DNA of 64,000 nucleotides from Sphingobacterium sp. LZ7M1 (GCF_024296865.1 NZ_CP101134.1:806001-870000), one strand, 5' to 3'; shown: positions 54,884 through 63,148, counted from the stretch's first letter. The notes: generated by a model not told the origin, from the sequence alone. Numbers and translations: made by a program.

Positions 54884-54899
54884 AAGCATGCACATGCTT
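54884..54899. promoter_or_regulatory. hairpin in the ABC-F leader
   Basis: AAGCATG and CATGCTT flank CA, 34 nt upstream of the ABC-F ATG. The site could be a regulator half-site pair or part of a leader structure, as resistance ABC-F genes often have attenuators. Confidence 0.35.
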
Positions 54900-55002
54900 T
54901 GTTAATTGTTTTCGGAAAGAAATTGGGTATTACATATATCCTGTTTTGATTATTGGTACTGCAAATATAGGATTTTTATTTTTAATGCATAGTTTTCATG
55001 AC

Positions 55003-55605
55003 CTATGCATTCTCTATCGTCCTAAAGGTGAGGTTTATTCGCGCCCCATGTACCGTTTTGGTAGGAGGAAGCCGATGTAACCAATGGTCTTGGGTCTGGT
55101 CTTTCATGATCAACAGACTTCCATCTTCCAAGTAAAGGTCAATCTTCTCCTTGGAGGTTTTATGTTTGAAAGAAAACTTACGTTCAGCACCAAAAGTCAG
55201 GGAAGCGATGGCTCCATGCTTTTTCAGGTCCTTCTCGCCGTCACTGTGCCATGCCATCCCTTCTGAGCCATCATGGTATAGATTGAGCAGGCAGGAATTG
55301 AAAGTCTCTCCAGACTCTCTTTCTACCATTTCCTTGAGTTCAAGTAGCTCCGCTGTCCATGGTTCAGCAATTTTCTGTATGTTGGAATAGCTGTATTCAA
55401 ATCGTTTATCACCATACCATGCTACCTTGCGCTTGGTTTCTATATGCCTGCCAAAGATGACCGCTTGGTCATTTTTCCAGCTAATGCCATGCAATAACTT
55501 TTCATAATAGCCCTTATCGGGATCACAGATTCTTCCATAGTAATATACAGTCCCGTCATAGGGCAACAGGTTTTTACTTGGATTGGCCGTATTAAATAGT
55601 TTCAT
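55003..55605 (-). CDS. alkB: AlkB-family 2-oxoglutarate/Fe(II) dioxygenase
   Basis: AlkB removes N-alkyl lesions (1-meA, 3-meC) from nucleic acids by oxidative demethylation. The 200-residue protein has the iron ligands H120 and D122 (MAWHSDGE) and H177 (HWLHRLPPT). Arg189 and Arg195 in GARINLTFRT bind 2-oxoglutarate. The 12-residue spacing from H177 to Arg189 and the HRLPP sequence resemble the ALKBH2/3 class more than E. coli AlkB. The start overlaps the end of the Ada-like gene by 14 nt, so it belongs to an alkylation-response operon. Confidence 0.88.
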   Translation of the reverse strand: MKLFNTANPSKNLLPYDGTVYYYGRICDPDKGYYEKLLHGISWKNDQAVIFGRHIETKRKVAWYGDKRFEYSYSNIQKIAEPWTAELLELKEMVERESGETFNSCLLNLYHDGSEGMAWHSDGEKDLKKHGAIASLTFGAERKFSFKHKTSKEKIDLYLEDGSLLIMKDQTQDHWLHRLPPTKTVHGARINLTFRTIENA

Positions 55606-56458
55606 GTTGATTTTCTTTATCGGTCTTTGCAAATTCCCAACCTAGCATCAGTGTTTTTCGCAGTGGATTCCATCGATATCCCCCAGTTTGTCCTGAAGTC
55701 TGGATTACACGGTGGCATGGTATCAAGTAAGCGATCGGATTGCTTCCTATTGCTGTTCCCACAGCTCTTGATGCGGTAGGTTGGCCAACTTTTTCCGCAA
55801 TTTCCTTGTAGGAGTTCAATTTCCCTAAAGGAATTGACAGTAAGGCCTGCCAGACCTTCAGTTGAAAGGACGTGCCCTTTAAATGCAGTTTGATGCGTTT
55901 TAAGGAAGAATCTTCCAGATTGAATATCAATAGGGCTTCCCGATGGATGGCTTGCTCCTCAGCGATAAAAGTTGCGTTCTCAAAGGAATGTTTTAACTCT
56001 TCCAATCCTGCAGAATCATCATCGACAAAAGCGAGGTAACAGATTCCTTTCTCTGTGGAAGCAATCAGGCATTTTCCAAAAGGACTACCCTGAAAACTAT
56101 AGGCAATGGACAGACCCTCTGCACCTTGTTTGAATTCTGCTGGAGTCATCCCTTCGATCTGAACAAACATGTCGTGCAATCTACTGGTACTGCCAACACC
56201 AGTCAAGATATGGGTGTCAAAAAGGGTCCGTTTTTCTTCCTTCAACAATTTCTTGGCGTAGTTGACCTGTGTATATTGCAGGAATTTCTTTGGGCTGGTC
56301 CCGACCCAATCCGAAAACAATCGTTGAAAATGAAAAGGGCTTAAATGAACATGCTCCGCTATCTCTTCTAGGCTAGGTTTCTCCTGAAAGTGATCCTGGA
56401 TAAACTGTATCGCCTTGGCGATACGGTCATAGTTTAACTCTTGTTGCGTCTTTTCCAT
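55592..56458 (-). CDS. ada: Ada-like AraC/methylated-DNA-cysteine S-methyltransferase
   Basis: The 288-residue protein fuses an AraC-type HTH domain (about 10-107, PSLEEIAEHVHLSPFHFQRLF) to an O6-alkylguanine-DNA methyltransferase domain. The latter has the acceptor C248 in YLIPCHRVIQTSG and the conserved TASRAVGTAIG. It repairs O6-methylguanine by self-methylation and probably regulates alkylation-response genes. The N-terminal zinc/phosphotriester Ada domain of E. coli Ada is missing, so activation must differ. The ATG at 56458 is preferred over the TTG two codons upstream. alkB follows with a 14-nt overlap. Confidence 0.88.
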   Translation of the reverse strand: MEKTQQELNYDRIAKAIQFIQDHFQEKPSLEEIAEHVHLSPFHFQRLFSDWVGTSPKKFLQYTQVNYAKKLLKEEKRTLFDTHILTGVGSTSRLHDMFVQIEGMTPAEFKQGAEGLSIAYSFQGSPFGKCLIASTEKGICYLAFVDDDSAGLEELKHSFENATFIAEEQAIHREALLIFNLEDSSLKRIKLHLKGTSFQLKVWQALLSIPLGKLNSYKEIAEKVGQPTASRAVGTAIGSNPIAYLIPCHRVIQTSGQTGGYRWNPLRKTLMLGWEFAKTDKENQHETI

Positions 56459-56647
56459 ATTCAAATTTCCGTACTGATCGGGACAATAAAAATCCGAATC
56501 TTGCTAATTTACAAAGAAGCTAGAACAATATTAGGTTTGGAGCTGCATGTTCGGGATGGGAGCTTGGACTAGATCATTATTTCGCGGGGAAGCTGTCCAT
56601 ATTTGTAGGCCTTATGTTTGTATCTAGGACGTGCTAATACAAAGAGA

Positions 56648-56715
56648 TAGCATAAGATTATTTGTTTATATTTTTATATAACCAAAATAACAACATAAAT
56701 CCTAATCTTATGCTA
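56648..56715. promoter_or_regulatory. inverted repeat masking the transposase start codon
   Basis: TAGCATAAGATTA (56648-56660) and TAATCTTATGCTA (56703-56715) are perfectly complementary over 13 bp. The second arm contains the transposase ATG (56710-56712). A transcript entering from the left would fold and hide the start, a common way to prevent read-through expression of transposases. Confidence 0.7.
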
Positions 56716-57792
56716 CGACAAAATACGGATTTAAATTTTGATGGACAACCGATCTATATCGGAATAGATGTCCATCTAAAGAGCTGGAACGTTGCGATCT
56801 ACAGCAAGGACCTGTTCCTTAAGTGCATCCACCAGGAATCCAACGTGGGGGTCCTGGTGAACCATCTCTGGAAAAATTATCCCGGAGCCTCCTACCATTC
56901 GGTATATGAGGCGGGGTTCTGCGGTTTCTGGATCCATCGCGAACTCCAGGCGCACGGGGTCCACAACATCGTGGTCAATCCCGCCGATGTCCCCAGCACC
57001 CAGAAGGAGCTGCTCCACAAGAGCGATCCGATAGATAGCAAGAAACTGGGCAGGGCCCTTCGGGCCGGTGTCTTACGGGGGATATACGTCCCTTCGCCCG
57101 ATTGTGAGGACGCCAGGTCCCTAGTGCGGCTGCGCCATTCCACGGTGAGGGAGATCGGCAGGATGAAGAACCGGCTGAAGTCATTCCTGTACACCAATGG
57201 CATCAGCTACCCCGAGGCCTTCCTGCACAACGGGACGCACTGGTCCAGGCGGTTCATGGCGTGGCTGAAGGAGGATGTCCACATCAAGGGCGAATTTGGC
57301 AGGCGGACGCTGGAGCTGCTGGTCCGGAAAGTGGAGTACCACAGGGGATTCCTGCTGGAGCTGAACCGGGAACTCAGGAGCATGATGGCCCAGCAGGTGC
57401 ATGCCGTGGACTACGCGCTGCTGCGCTCTGTCCCGGGCATCGGTCCGGTGACGGCCATGAGCCTGCTGGTCGAGCTGGAGGACATCCGGCGGTTCGCCAA
57501 CAGCGACCACCTGGCCAGCTTTATCGGCATCGTGCCGACCAGGCACAGTTCAGGTGAGCGTGACCCGGACGGAGAACTGACCTTCCGCAGGCACGAGCTG
57601 CTGAGGCGGATGCTGGTCGAGGCATCCTGGATCGCCGTGCGGAACGACCCGGTGCTGGCCCTGGGCTTTTCAAAGGCCTGCCTGAAGATGAAAAAGAACC
57701 TGGCGATCATCAAGGTCGCAAGGAAACTGGTCAACCGGATAGCGTATGTGCTGAGGACCAGGGAAAAATATGTTATTGGAGTAGTGAAATGA
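56710..57792 (+). CDS. IS110-family transposase
   Basis: The 360-residue recombinase has the DEDD RuvC-like N-domain: D20 in YIGIDVHLKSWN, E67 in YEAGFCGFWI, then D106 and D109 in HKSDPIDSKKLGR. The C-terminal Transposase_20 domain contains LRSVPGIGPVTAMSLLVELE and FIGIVPTRHSSGERD with the catalytic-serine candidate (280 or 281). The C-terminus is complete. The first and last codons are AT-rich, while the rest favours CTG, GTC and CGG codons. It therefore came from a GC-richer host. The ATG at 56710 matches the start of family members; the frame opens at 56662. Confidence 0.9.
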   Translation: MLRQNTDLNFDGQPIYIGIDVHLKSWNVAIYSKDLFLKCIHQESNVGVLVNHLWKNYPGASYHSVYEAGFCGFWIHRELQAHGVHNIVVNPADVPSTQKELLHKSDPIDSKKLGRALRAGVLRGIYVPSPDCEDARSLVRLRHSTVREIGRMKNRLKSFLYTNGISYPEAFLHNGTHWSRRFMAWLKEDVHIKGEFGRRTLELLVRKVEYHRGFLLELNRELRSMMAQQVHAVDYALLRSVPGIGPVTAMSLLVELEDIRRFANSDHLASFIGIVPTRHSSGERDPDGELTFRRHELLRRMLVEASWIAVRNDPVLALGFSKACLKMKKNLAIIKVARKLVNRIAYVLRTREKYVIGVVK

Positions 57793-57819
57793 CGGTACTT
57801 GGATAGACACAAAAAAATT

Positions 57820-57880
57820 GGGTGACCGCTATTCGCCCCTTGCGGCATTGCGTCCGCTCTCATTGTAGTTTGCGGCACCC
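57820..57880 (+). ncRNA. candidate bridge-RNA domain 1
   Basis: GGGTGACCGC (57820-57829) pairs with GCGGCACCC (57872-57880), one bulged A. The inner stem GCGG (57842-57845) / CCGC (57854-57857) closes an 8-nt loop. It starts 28 nt after the transposase stop. Confidence 0.45.
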
Positions 57881-57930
57881 ATACTTTACAAACTGAAAAA
57901 GACACTGCAGCCATAGGTCTGCTCATAGAA

Positions 57931-58029
57931 GGTTGTTTGAAAAGTAACTGTCATATCGCAGCTGTTGGAAAAACCATCAGCTGGGCAACCTTTGGCCCAA
58001 AGCAAGGGAAAGGGAAAGGAAAAACAACC
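57931..58029 (+). ncRNA. candidate bridge-RNA domain 2
   Basis: The outer stem GGTTGTTT (57931-57938) / AAACAACC (58022-58029) encloses a hairpin CAGCTGTTGG / CCATCAGCTG (57959-57983) with a five-A loop. A GGGC...GCCC stem follows. Two adjacent looped domains recall IS110 bridge RNA, but promoter and end points are unknown. Confidence 0.4.
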
Positions 58030-58075
58030 ATAGAGGCAAATAATCAAGAAAAAATTTGGAATACAACATAGAAGG

Positions 58076-58092
58076 GGCGAATTGAATTCGCC
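58076..58092. repeat. palindrome GGCGAATTGAATTCGCC
   Basis: A 17-bp near-perfect palindrome with one central base, in sequence GAAGGGGCGAATTGAATTCGCC. It resembles the GC box of repeat family 1 and may be a fragment of it. Confidence 0.4.
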
Positions 58093-58115
58093 TGCTTTCT
58101 TCATTCCCCATTCAT

Positions 58116-58160
58116 TAAAAAAACGGAAGGCAATTTTTTTCAATTGCCTTCCGTTTTTTT
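58116..58160 (-). terminator. intrinsic terminator after the SDR gene
   Basis: AAACGGAAGGCAATT pairs with AATTGCCTTCCGTTT around a T-rich loop, with A- and T-runs on both sides. It is directly after the SDR stop. Confidence 0.9.
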
Positions 58161-58902
58161 ATTTCGCTAAATAACCGCCATCCACTGGGTAATAGGATGC
58201 CGTAACGAATGAAGCTTTATCCGAAGCTAGCCATAAAGCCAGCTCTGCTACTTCTTCTGGCTTACCCAATCTTTGGAAAGCATGTTGTGTTTCTAGATAT
58301 TTCAGGGAGTCTGCATCCAGGTTGGCTTCAACCAATGGAGTTGCAATAAATCCAGGACCGATTGCATTGATGCGAACGCCTTTGGTCGCATATTCCCATC
58401 CTGCAGCCTGGGTCAGTCCGACAACGCCATGTTTTGCTGCAACGTATGCCGATGATTTCGCAAATCCTACTGCCCCAAGGATAGATGCCATATTAATGAT
58501 GCTTCCGCCCACTTTCTCAATCTCTGGTAACTGATAGTGCATTCCATAGAATACTCCATTGAGGTTGATGTCAATGACTTTCTTCCAGCCTTCGATAGAT
58601 AGGTCCCCAACGTTGTTGGATTCGCCACCTATTCCTGCATTGTTCACTGCAATATGTAGTGCGCCGAAATTCTCAATGGCAGCCTCCACAATTTTTTTAT
58701 TGTCTTCGGCAGAAGAGGCATCTGCTTTAATAAAGATAACATTCCCCTCACCAAGATTGTTGATCAATTCTTCTCCTAACTTTTCGTTCAGATCCGCTAT
58801 AACAACTTTAGCACCTTCTTTTACAAAAAGTTCAACGATTGCCTTACCGATACCGGAAACTCCTCCGGTCACAATAGCCACTTTGTCATTTAGTTGTTTC
58901 AT
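58159..58902 (-). CDS. short-chain dehydrogenase/reductase
   Basis: The 247-residue classical SDR has the NAD(P) site GGVSGIG (13-19), the acidic D37 in IADLNEK (NADH preference), VNNAGIGG, N113 in DINLNG, and the catalytic S140 (NMASILG), Y153 and K157 (SAYVAAKHG). It ends in the family-typical VTASYYPVDGGYLAK. The substrate cannot be deduced. It has its own terminator and no operon partner. Confidence 0.85.
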   Translation of the reverse strand: MKQLNDKVAIVTGGVSGIGKAIVELFVKEGAKVVIADLNEKLGEELINNLGEGNVIFIKADASSAEDNKKIVEAAIENFGALHIAVNNAGIGGESNNVGDLSIEGWKKVIDINLNGVFYGMHYQLPEIEKVGGSIINMASILGAVGFAKSSAYVAAKHGVVGLTQAAGWEYATKGVRINAIGPGFIATPLVEANLDADSLKYLETQHAFQRLGKPEEVAELALWLASDKASFVTASYYPVDGGYLAK

Positions 58903-59072
58903 ATTGTTCGCTTATTATTTTGACAATAAGATACAAAGAATACAAGAGCAGTTATGTGACTTTTGTCATCCAAAAAGCTGATTATGACTTTAATAGGAAA
59001 GTGCAAGTCAAAGCTTACAATCTTTTGATAATCGCCATTTTTGGTATTACCTAATTTGAATATTGTTTTACC

Positions 59073-60137
59073 TTATTCGGTTTTCTCAGGGTTATCTGTA
59101 CTCAGGATAATTGAATCTCCCTTGCCATATTCATTGGAATAGACCTTGATCAAAACTCCTACAGAAGATAGGATCAAAGGACCGAAGATCAATCCCAACA
59201 TGCCGAATAATTTTAGACCCAGCAATACCCCGAACACCGTGATCAGAGGTGGGACATTTCCCAATGTTTTTAAAATGGTAAAGCGTAAGATATTATCGAT
59301 ACTACCGATCAATAGAAATCCATAGAGGAGGATACCGATTCCATTGGCAGTTTCACCTCCGGCTAAGGTAATGATACCCAGTGGAACATAGATGGTCATG
59401 GTCCCTAATACCGGAACTATGGAAGCAATACCGGTCAGCATGCCCATCAGAATAAAATTATCTACCCCAAAGATCCAATAGCCCAACATGGCTACTAAAC
59501 CTTGGAAGAATCCCAAGATAGGGATACCGATGGCATTGGAACGGACCATGGAATCAAACTCTTTCCATAGTTCTTGTTTGCTTTTTGGTGAGAAGGGTAC
59601 ACCACTGGAGATATAACTTTCCATTTGCCTACCATACACCAACATAAAATAAAGCACAAACAAAGCCACTATAATATTGATCATGACCTCGGCCACGGAG
59701 TTCAATATGCTTGGTACATATTTGGTAAATCGCTGCAGCATATTGAGCAAAGCTTCATCCGACATGTCAATATCCTTCAGGAATGGCTTGTCGGCCATAT
59801 ATTCCTTCAAGAGATTGAACTGGGAGACGATCTTATCCGTATTGTTCAAGAAACTGGTGATCTGTGGAACCAGATAATCCACCAAGGCCCAAATGGGCAA
59901 TACAATAAAGACAATGGATATGAGAATAAATAGGAGACTGGTCAGGATCTTGTTCCATCTTTTTCGTTCCGTCAACTTAAAGTAGCTGTTGCGGAATAGC
60001 ACATATAAAGTAATGGCACCTAGGAAGCCCGGCAAATAATAGTAAAGGTTCTTGAAAATTAGGATACATACCAAGATAATGATGATAATCAACATGATCT
60101 GGTTGATGGAATTGTTGTTAATCTGCTTCGTTCTCAT
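59073..60137 (-). CDS. AI-2E/PerM family transporter
   Basis: The 354-residue membrane protein has about eight hydrophobic segments, including a pair at the N-terminus (about 13-30 and 34-50) and a C-terminal cluster with GIASIVPVLGTMTIYVPLG and FGVLLGLKLFGMLGLIFGPL. This is the PerM/UPF0118 family, whose members export AI-2 or act as ion antiporters; here the function is open. The start ATG at 60137 is chosen from the family; the frame opens earlier at 60197 across the heptad-repeat array. Confidence 0.85.
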   Translation of the reverse strand: MRTKQINNNSINQIMLIIIIILVCILIFKNLYYYLPGFLGAITLYVLFRNSYFKLTERKRWNKILTSLLFILISIVFIVLPIWALVDYLVPQITSFLNNTDKIVSQFNLLKEYMADKPFLKDIDMSDEALLNMLQRFTKYVPSILNSVAEVMINIIVALFVLYFMLVYGRQMESYISSGVPFSPKSKQELWKEFDSMVRSNAIGIPILGFFQGLVAMLGYWIFGVDNFILMGMLTGIASIVPVLGTMTIYVPLGIITLAGGETANGIGILLYGFLLIGSIDNILRFTILKTLGNVPPLITVFGVLLGLKLFGMLGLIFGPLILSSVGVLIKVYSNEYGKGDSIILSTDNPEKTE

Positions 60138-60168
60138 ATTCAGTAGCAATTTAGGTAAATATAGTGTT

Positions 60169-60398
60169 TTAGACAACAGACAATAGACATAAGACATAAG
60201 ACCACTGTATAACCCTACATAGAGCTTACTGCTTTAATATTAACTTAATTTTTCCAACAATGTTTTTGACGTTTTCACAGAGCCTATCGCATAAAAACCA
60301 AACAGCTTTGCTTGAAAAACAATTCAGCCATCTGTGCTTGTCAAAACTTGCTTGGCAAGGATAGGTCTAATGTCTGATGTCTAATGTCTCTTAGTCTA
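60169..60398. repeat. inverted heptad-repeat array 3
   Basis: The left arm 60169-60203 has five 7-bp units (TTAGACA, ACAGACA, ATAGACA, TAAGACA, TAAGACC). The right arm 60364-60398 has five complementary units (GGTCTAA, TGTCTGA, TGTCTAA, TGTCTCT, TAGTCTA). About 160 bp lie between. It fills the gap between the transporter and tsf. Confidence 0.8.
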
Positions 60399-60399
60399 T

Positions 60400-60446
60400 A
60401 AAATAAGAAAAGCCCATCCTTTTTGGGGATGGGCTTTTCTTATTTT
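60400..60446. terminator. terminator at the tsf end
   Basis: AAAATAAGAAAAGCCCATCC pairs perfectly with GGATGGGCTTTTCTTATTTT. It is directly downstream of the tsf stop on the minus strand and adjoins the right arm of array 3. Confidence 0.9.
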
Positions 60447-60453
60447 ATAATGC

Positions 60454-61290
60454 TTACGCGCCTAATTGTACACGTTTGAAAGCAGTAACAGTCAATCCTT
60501 TAGCAACTGAATCCAAGAACTGAGCGATAGATTTAGAAGAATCTTTAACGAACTCTTGGTTCAATAAAGTGTTTTCTTTGTAGAATTTGTTCAATTTACC
60601 TTGAGCGATTTTTTCTACCATTTCTTCTGGTTTACCTTCAGCGCGGATTTGTTCTTTAGCGATTTCAAGTTCGCGTTCGATAGTTTTCGTATCAACACCA
60701 TCTTTATCGATAGCCACTGGGTTCATCGCAGCGATTTGCATAGCTACGTCTTTACCAGCTTCTTCAACACCAGCAGCATCAGCAGAAAGACCTACCAATA
60801 CACCTAGACGGTAGTTACCGTGGATATAAGCAACAACTTTATCAGCAGCAACAGTTTCGAATTTAGAAACGTCGATTTTCTCACCGATCTTACCCGTTTG
60901 TTCGATCAATAAGTCAGCGATTTTAGTTCCACCGATTTCCAATGCTTTTAGGTCCTCTAGAGTAGCAGGGCTGTTCGCTAATGCAGCGTCAGCTACTGAT
61001 TCAGCAAATGCAACGAAATCAGCGTTCTTCGCTACGAAGTCAGTCTCACAGTTTACCTCAACTACGATACCTGATTTGCCATCAGCCGCAGCTTTAGCAA
61101 TAATTACTCCTTCGTTTGAGTCGCGGTCTTGACGGCTAGCAGCAACTTTAGCACCTTTTTTACGAAGGTAGTCAACAGCAGCTTCGAAATCACCATTAGC
61201 TTCCACTAATGCTTTTTTACAGTCCATCATACCAGCGCCAGTTTGTTGACGCAATTTGTTTACATCTGATGCAGAAATTTGTACTGACAT
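60454..61290 (-). CDS. tsf: elongation factor Ts
   Basis: EF-Ts recycles EF-Tu from GDP to GTP form. The 278-residue protein has the N-terminal UBA-like domain (VNKLRQQTGAGMMDCKKALVEA) and then EVNCETDFVAKNADFVAF, the classic signature. The C-terminal VEKIAQGKLNKFYKENTLLNQ follows. It is the last gene of the rplM-rpsI-rpsB-tsf cluster; the gap to rpsB contains a strong terminator-like hairpin. Confidence 0.96.
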   Translation of the reverse strand: MSVQISASDVNKLRQQTGAGMMDCKKALVEANGDFEAAVDYLRKKGAKVAASRQDRDSNEGVIIAKAAADGKSGIVVEVNCETDFVAKNADFVAFAESVADAALANSPATLEDLKALEIGGTKIADLLIEQTGKIGEKIDVSKFETVAADKVVAYIHGNYRLGVLVGLSADAAGVEEAGKDVAMQIAAMNPVAIDKDGVDTKTIERELEIAKEQIRAEGKPEEMVEKIAQGKLNKFYKENTLLNQEFVKDSSKSIAQFLDSVAKGLTVTAFKRVQLGA

Positions 61291-61393
61291 AGTATATTTT
61301 TTGTTAAAATTACAATTGATGTGTTAAGCATTCCTTGAATTAAAATCAACAGAATGTTAACTTTTAATGTTCAATAGGTTCTTGCCTTTCAGC

Positions 61394-61462
61394 AAAAAAA
61401 CCGGAAAGACAGGGGCGGTAAAAGGAAGCAGATCTTCCAGAAACCAACACTTGTCTATCCGG
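61394..61462 (-). terminator. attenuator-like hairpin between rpsB and tsf
   Basis: On the minus strand CCGGATAGACA (from 61462) pairs with TGTCTTTCCGG (to 61401), enclosing the inner stem GGAAG / CTTCC. It is followed by TTTTTTT, so it can work as a partial terminator that sets the tsf level. Confidence 0.65.
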
Positions 61463-61481
61463 CTTATATTATAGAATAAGA

Positions 61482-62288
61482 TTATTCTACGTCTTTCGCT
61501 TTACGAGTGCGTTTTCCTGGAGTCGCTTCAGCAGCTTCACCATTGTCAACTGCAGCTTTAGCAGCAGCAGCTTCTTTTTCCGCGTCCTCTTCTTTATCGC
61601 GCTTGCGCTCTTCCAATCCTTCGATGATAGCTTTACCAATTACGCTTGCAATTAAGCTGATTGATTTAGTCGCGTCATCGTTCGCTGGAATAGGGAAGTC
61701 GATGTTTGTAGGGTCAGAGTTTGTATCAACCATTGCAAAAGTAGGGATGTTTAATTTCATCGCTTCTGCAACCGCAATATGCTCTTTCTTAACGTCGATA
61801 ATGAATAATGCAGCAGGTAAACGGTTCAAGTCTGCGATACCTCCTAAAAGGTTCTCTAACTTGATACGCTCACGTTGGATCATCAATTTTTCTTTCTTAG
61901 ACAATACATCGTAAGTGCCATCTTTCTGCATTTTATCGATGTTTGACATTTTCTTGATTGATTTGCGAACTGTTGCAAAGTTAGTAAGCATACCACCTAA
62001 CCAACGTTCTGTCACGAAAGGCATGTTTACTGCTTTCGCTTGTTCTGCCACGATTTCTTTCGCTTGTTTCTTTGTAGCTACGAATAAAACTTTACGACCT
62101 GATTTTACGATCTGTTTGATCGCTGATGCTGCCTCTTCTAATTTTGTAAGAGTCTTGTTCAAGTCGATGATGTGGATACCATTGCGTTCCATGAAAATGT
62201 ACTTAGCCATTTTCGGATCCCACTTACGAGTAAGGTGACCAAAGTGAACACCTGCATCCAATAATTCTTGATATGTTGTTCTTGCCAT
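61482..62288 (-). CDS. rpsB: 30S ribosomal protein S2
   Basis: S2 completes late 30S assembly and helps bind S1. The 268-residue protein has the family start RTTYQELLDAGVHFGHLTRKW, then PKMAKYIFMERNGIHIIDL, RWLGGMLTNF and PTFAMVDTNSDPTNIDFPIP, with a charged Ala-rich C-terminal tail (about 235-268). The tail is longer than in E. coli S2 and typical of the phylum. It is followed by tsf as usual. Confidence 0.97.
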   Translation of the reverse strand: MARTTYQELLDAGVHFGHLTRKWDPKMAKYIFMERNGIHIIDLNKTLTKLEEAASAIKQIVKSGRKVLFVATKKQAKEIVAEQAKAVNMPFVTERWLGGMLTNFATVRKSIKKMSNIDKMQKDGTYDVLSKKEKLMIQRERIKLENLLGGIADLNRLPAALFIIDVKKEHIAVAEAMKLNIPTFAMVDTNSDPTNIDFPIPANDDATKSISLIASVIGKAIIEGLEERKRDKEEDAEKEAAAAKAAVDNGEAAEATPGKRTRKAKDVE

Positions 62289-62306
62289 TTTTTGATCCTC
62301 CTTATA

Positions 62307-62693
62307 TTAACGTTTACTGAATTGGAATCTTCTACGTGCCTTACGACGTCCTGGTTTCTTACGCTCAACCATACGGTCATCACGTGTCATCAAACCTTTA
62401 GAACGTAAAGCAGGTTTTACTTCTGGGTTAAGCTCTACCAAAGCTTTTGCAATCGCTAAACGAACTGCTTCTGCTTGGCCTTTTACCCCACCACCTTGAA
62501 CGTTAACATTGATGTCAAAATTTGCAAGAGAATCTGCTACCAATAACGATTGAGTAACGATGTATTGCAAAGGTAATGTAGGAAAATATTCCTTGTAATC
62601 TTTACCGTTTACGGTAATGTTTCCATTGCCAGCTGTTAAGTAGATGCGGGCAACAGCAGTTTTTCTTCTTCCTGAAGTGTTAGTTGTTGACAT
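62307..62693 (-). CDS. rpsI: 30S ribosomal protein S9
   Basis: The 128-residue protein has GRRKTAVARIYLTAGNG, GGGVKGQAEAVRLAIAKAL and ends KPGRRKARRRFQFSKR, the typical tail that reaches into the P site. It lies 11 bp after rplM and 18 bp before rpsB, in one operon. Confidence 0.97.
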   Translation of the reverse strand: MSTTNTSGRRKTAVARIYLTAGNGNITVNGKDYKEYFPTLPLQYIVTQSLLVADSLANFDINVNVQGGGVKGQAEAVRLAIAKALVELNPEVKPALRSKGLMTRDDRMVERKKPGRRKARRRFQFSKR

Positions 62694-62704
62694 AATCGTT
62701 CTCC

Positions 62705-63148
62705 TTAAAATTTAACTGGTTTTGGATTCTGAGCCTCATGCTTGTGCTCTGTTCCAGCATAAACATATAGGTTCTTAAATAACTGACGTCCTAAACGGTT
62801 CTTAGGCAACATCCCGCGAACAGCTTTCTCAATGATGCGCTCTGGGTGCTTTGCCATTAACTCTTTTGGAGAAACGAAACGCTGACCACCTGGGTAGCCT
62901 GTGTAGCGAACATATACCTTGTCGCCCAACTTGTTTCCAGTCAATCTAATCTTGTCTGCATTGATAACAATCACGTTATCTCCACAGTCTACGTGTGGGG
63001 TGAATGAAGGCTTGTGCTTTCCACGGATCACTTTCGCAATCTCGCTTGCCAAGCGCCCCAAAATCTCGCCTTCAGCGTCAACAACGATCCATTCTTTGTT
63101 AACGGTGTTCTTGTTAGCAGAGACAGTTTTGTAACTTAACGTATTCAC
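62705..63148 (-). CDS. rplM: 50S ribosomal protein L13
   Basis: The 147-residue protein begins the cluster. It has [41 protein letters not shown] and [22 protein letters not shown]13 binds early in 50S assembly. It leads the operon rplM-rpsI-rpsB-tsf, read from a clear promoter at 63212-63243, with a leader of about 60 nt that starts with a hairpin. Confidence 0.97.
   Translation of the reverse strand: MNTLSYKTVSANKNTVNKEWIVVDAEGEILGRLASEIAKVIRGKHKPSFTPHVDCGDNVIVINADKIRLTGNKLGDKVYVRYTGYPGGQRFVSPKELMAKHPERIIEKAVRGMLPKNRLGRQLFKNLYVYAGTEHKHEAQNPKPVKF

Larger units (their letters stand above)
56648..58060 (+). mobile_element. IS110-family insertion sequence (boundaries approximate)
   Basis: The core is a 360-codon IS110-type transposase. 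It is flanked on the left by the 13-bp inverted repeat and on the right by about 250 bp of structured non-coding sequence. Base composition is far more GC-rich (the middle of the gene is about 60% G+C by eye) than the AT-rich neighbours. IS110 elements have no long terminal inverted repeats and make no target duplication, so the ends cannot be fixed from this sequence alone. Confidence 0.75.

Noticed and set aside
57886..58143. 85-codon minus-strand frame over the IS110 3-prime flank
   Set aside because: It lies in the structured non-coding flank and shows no family features.
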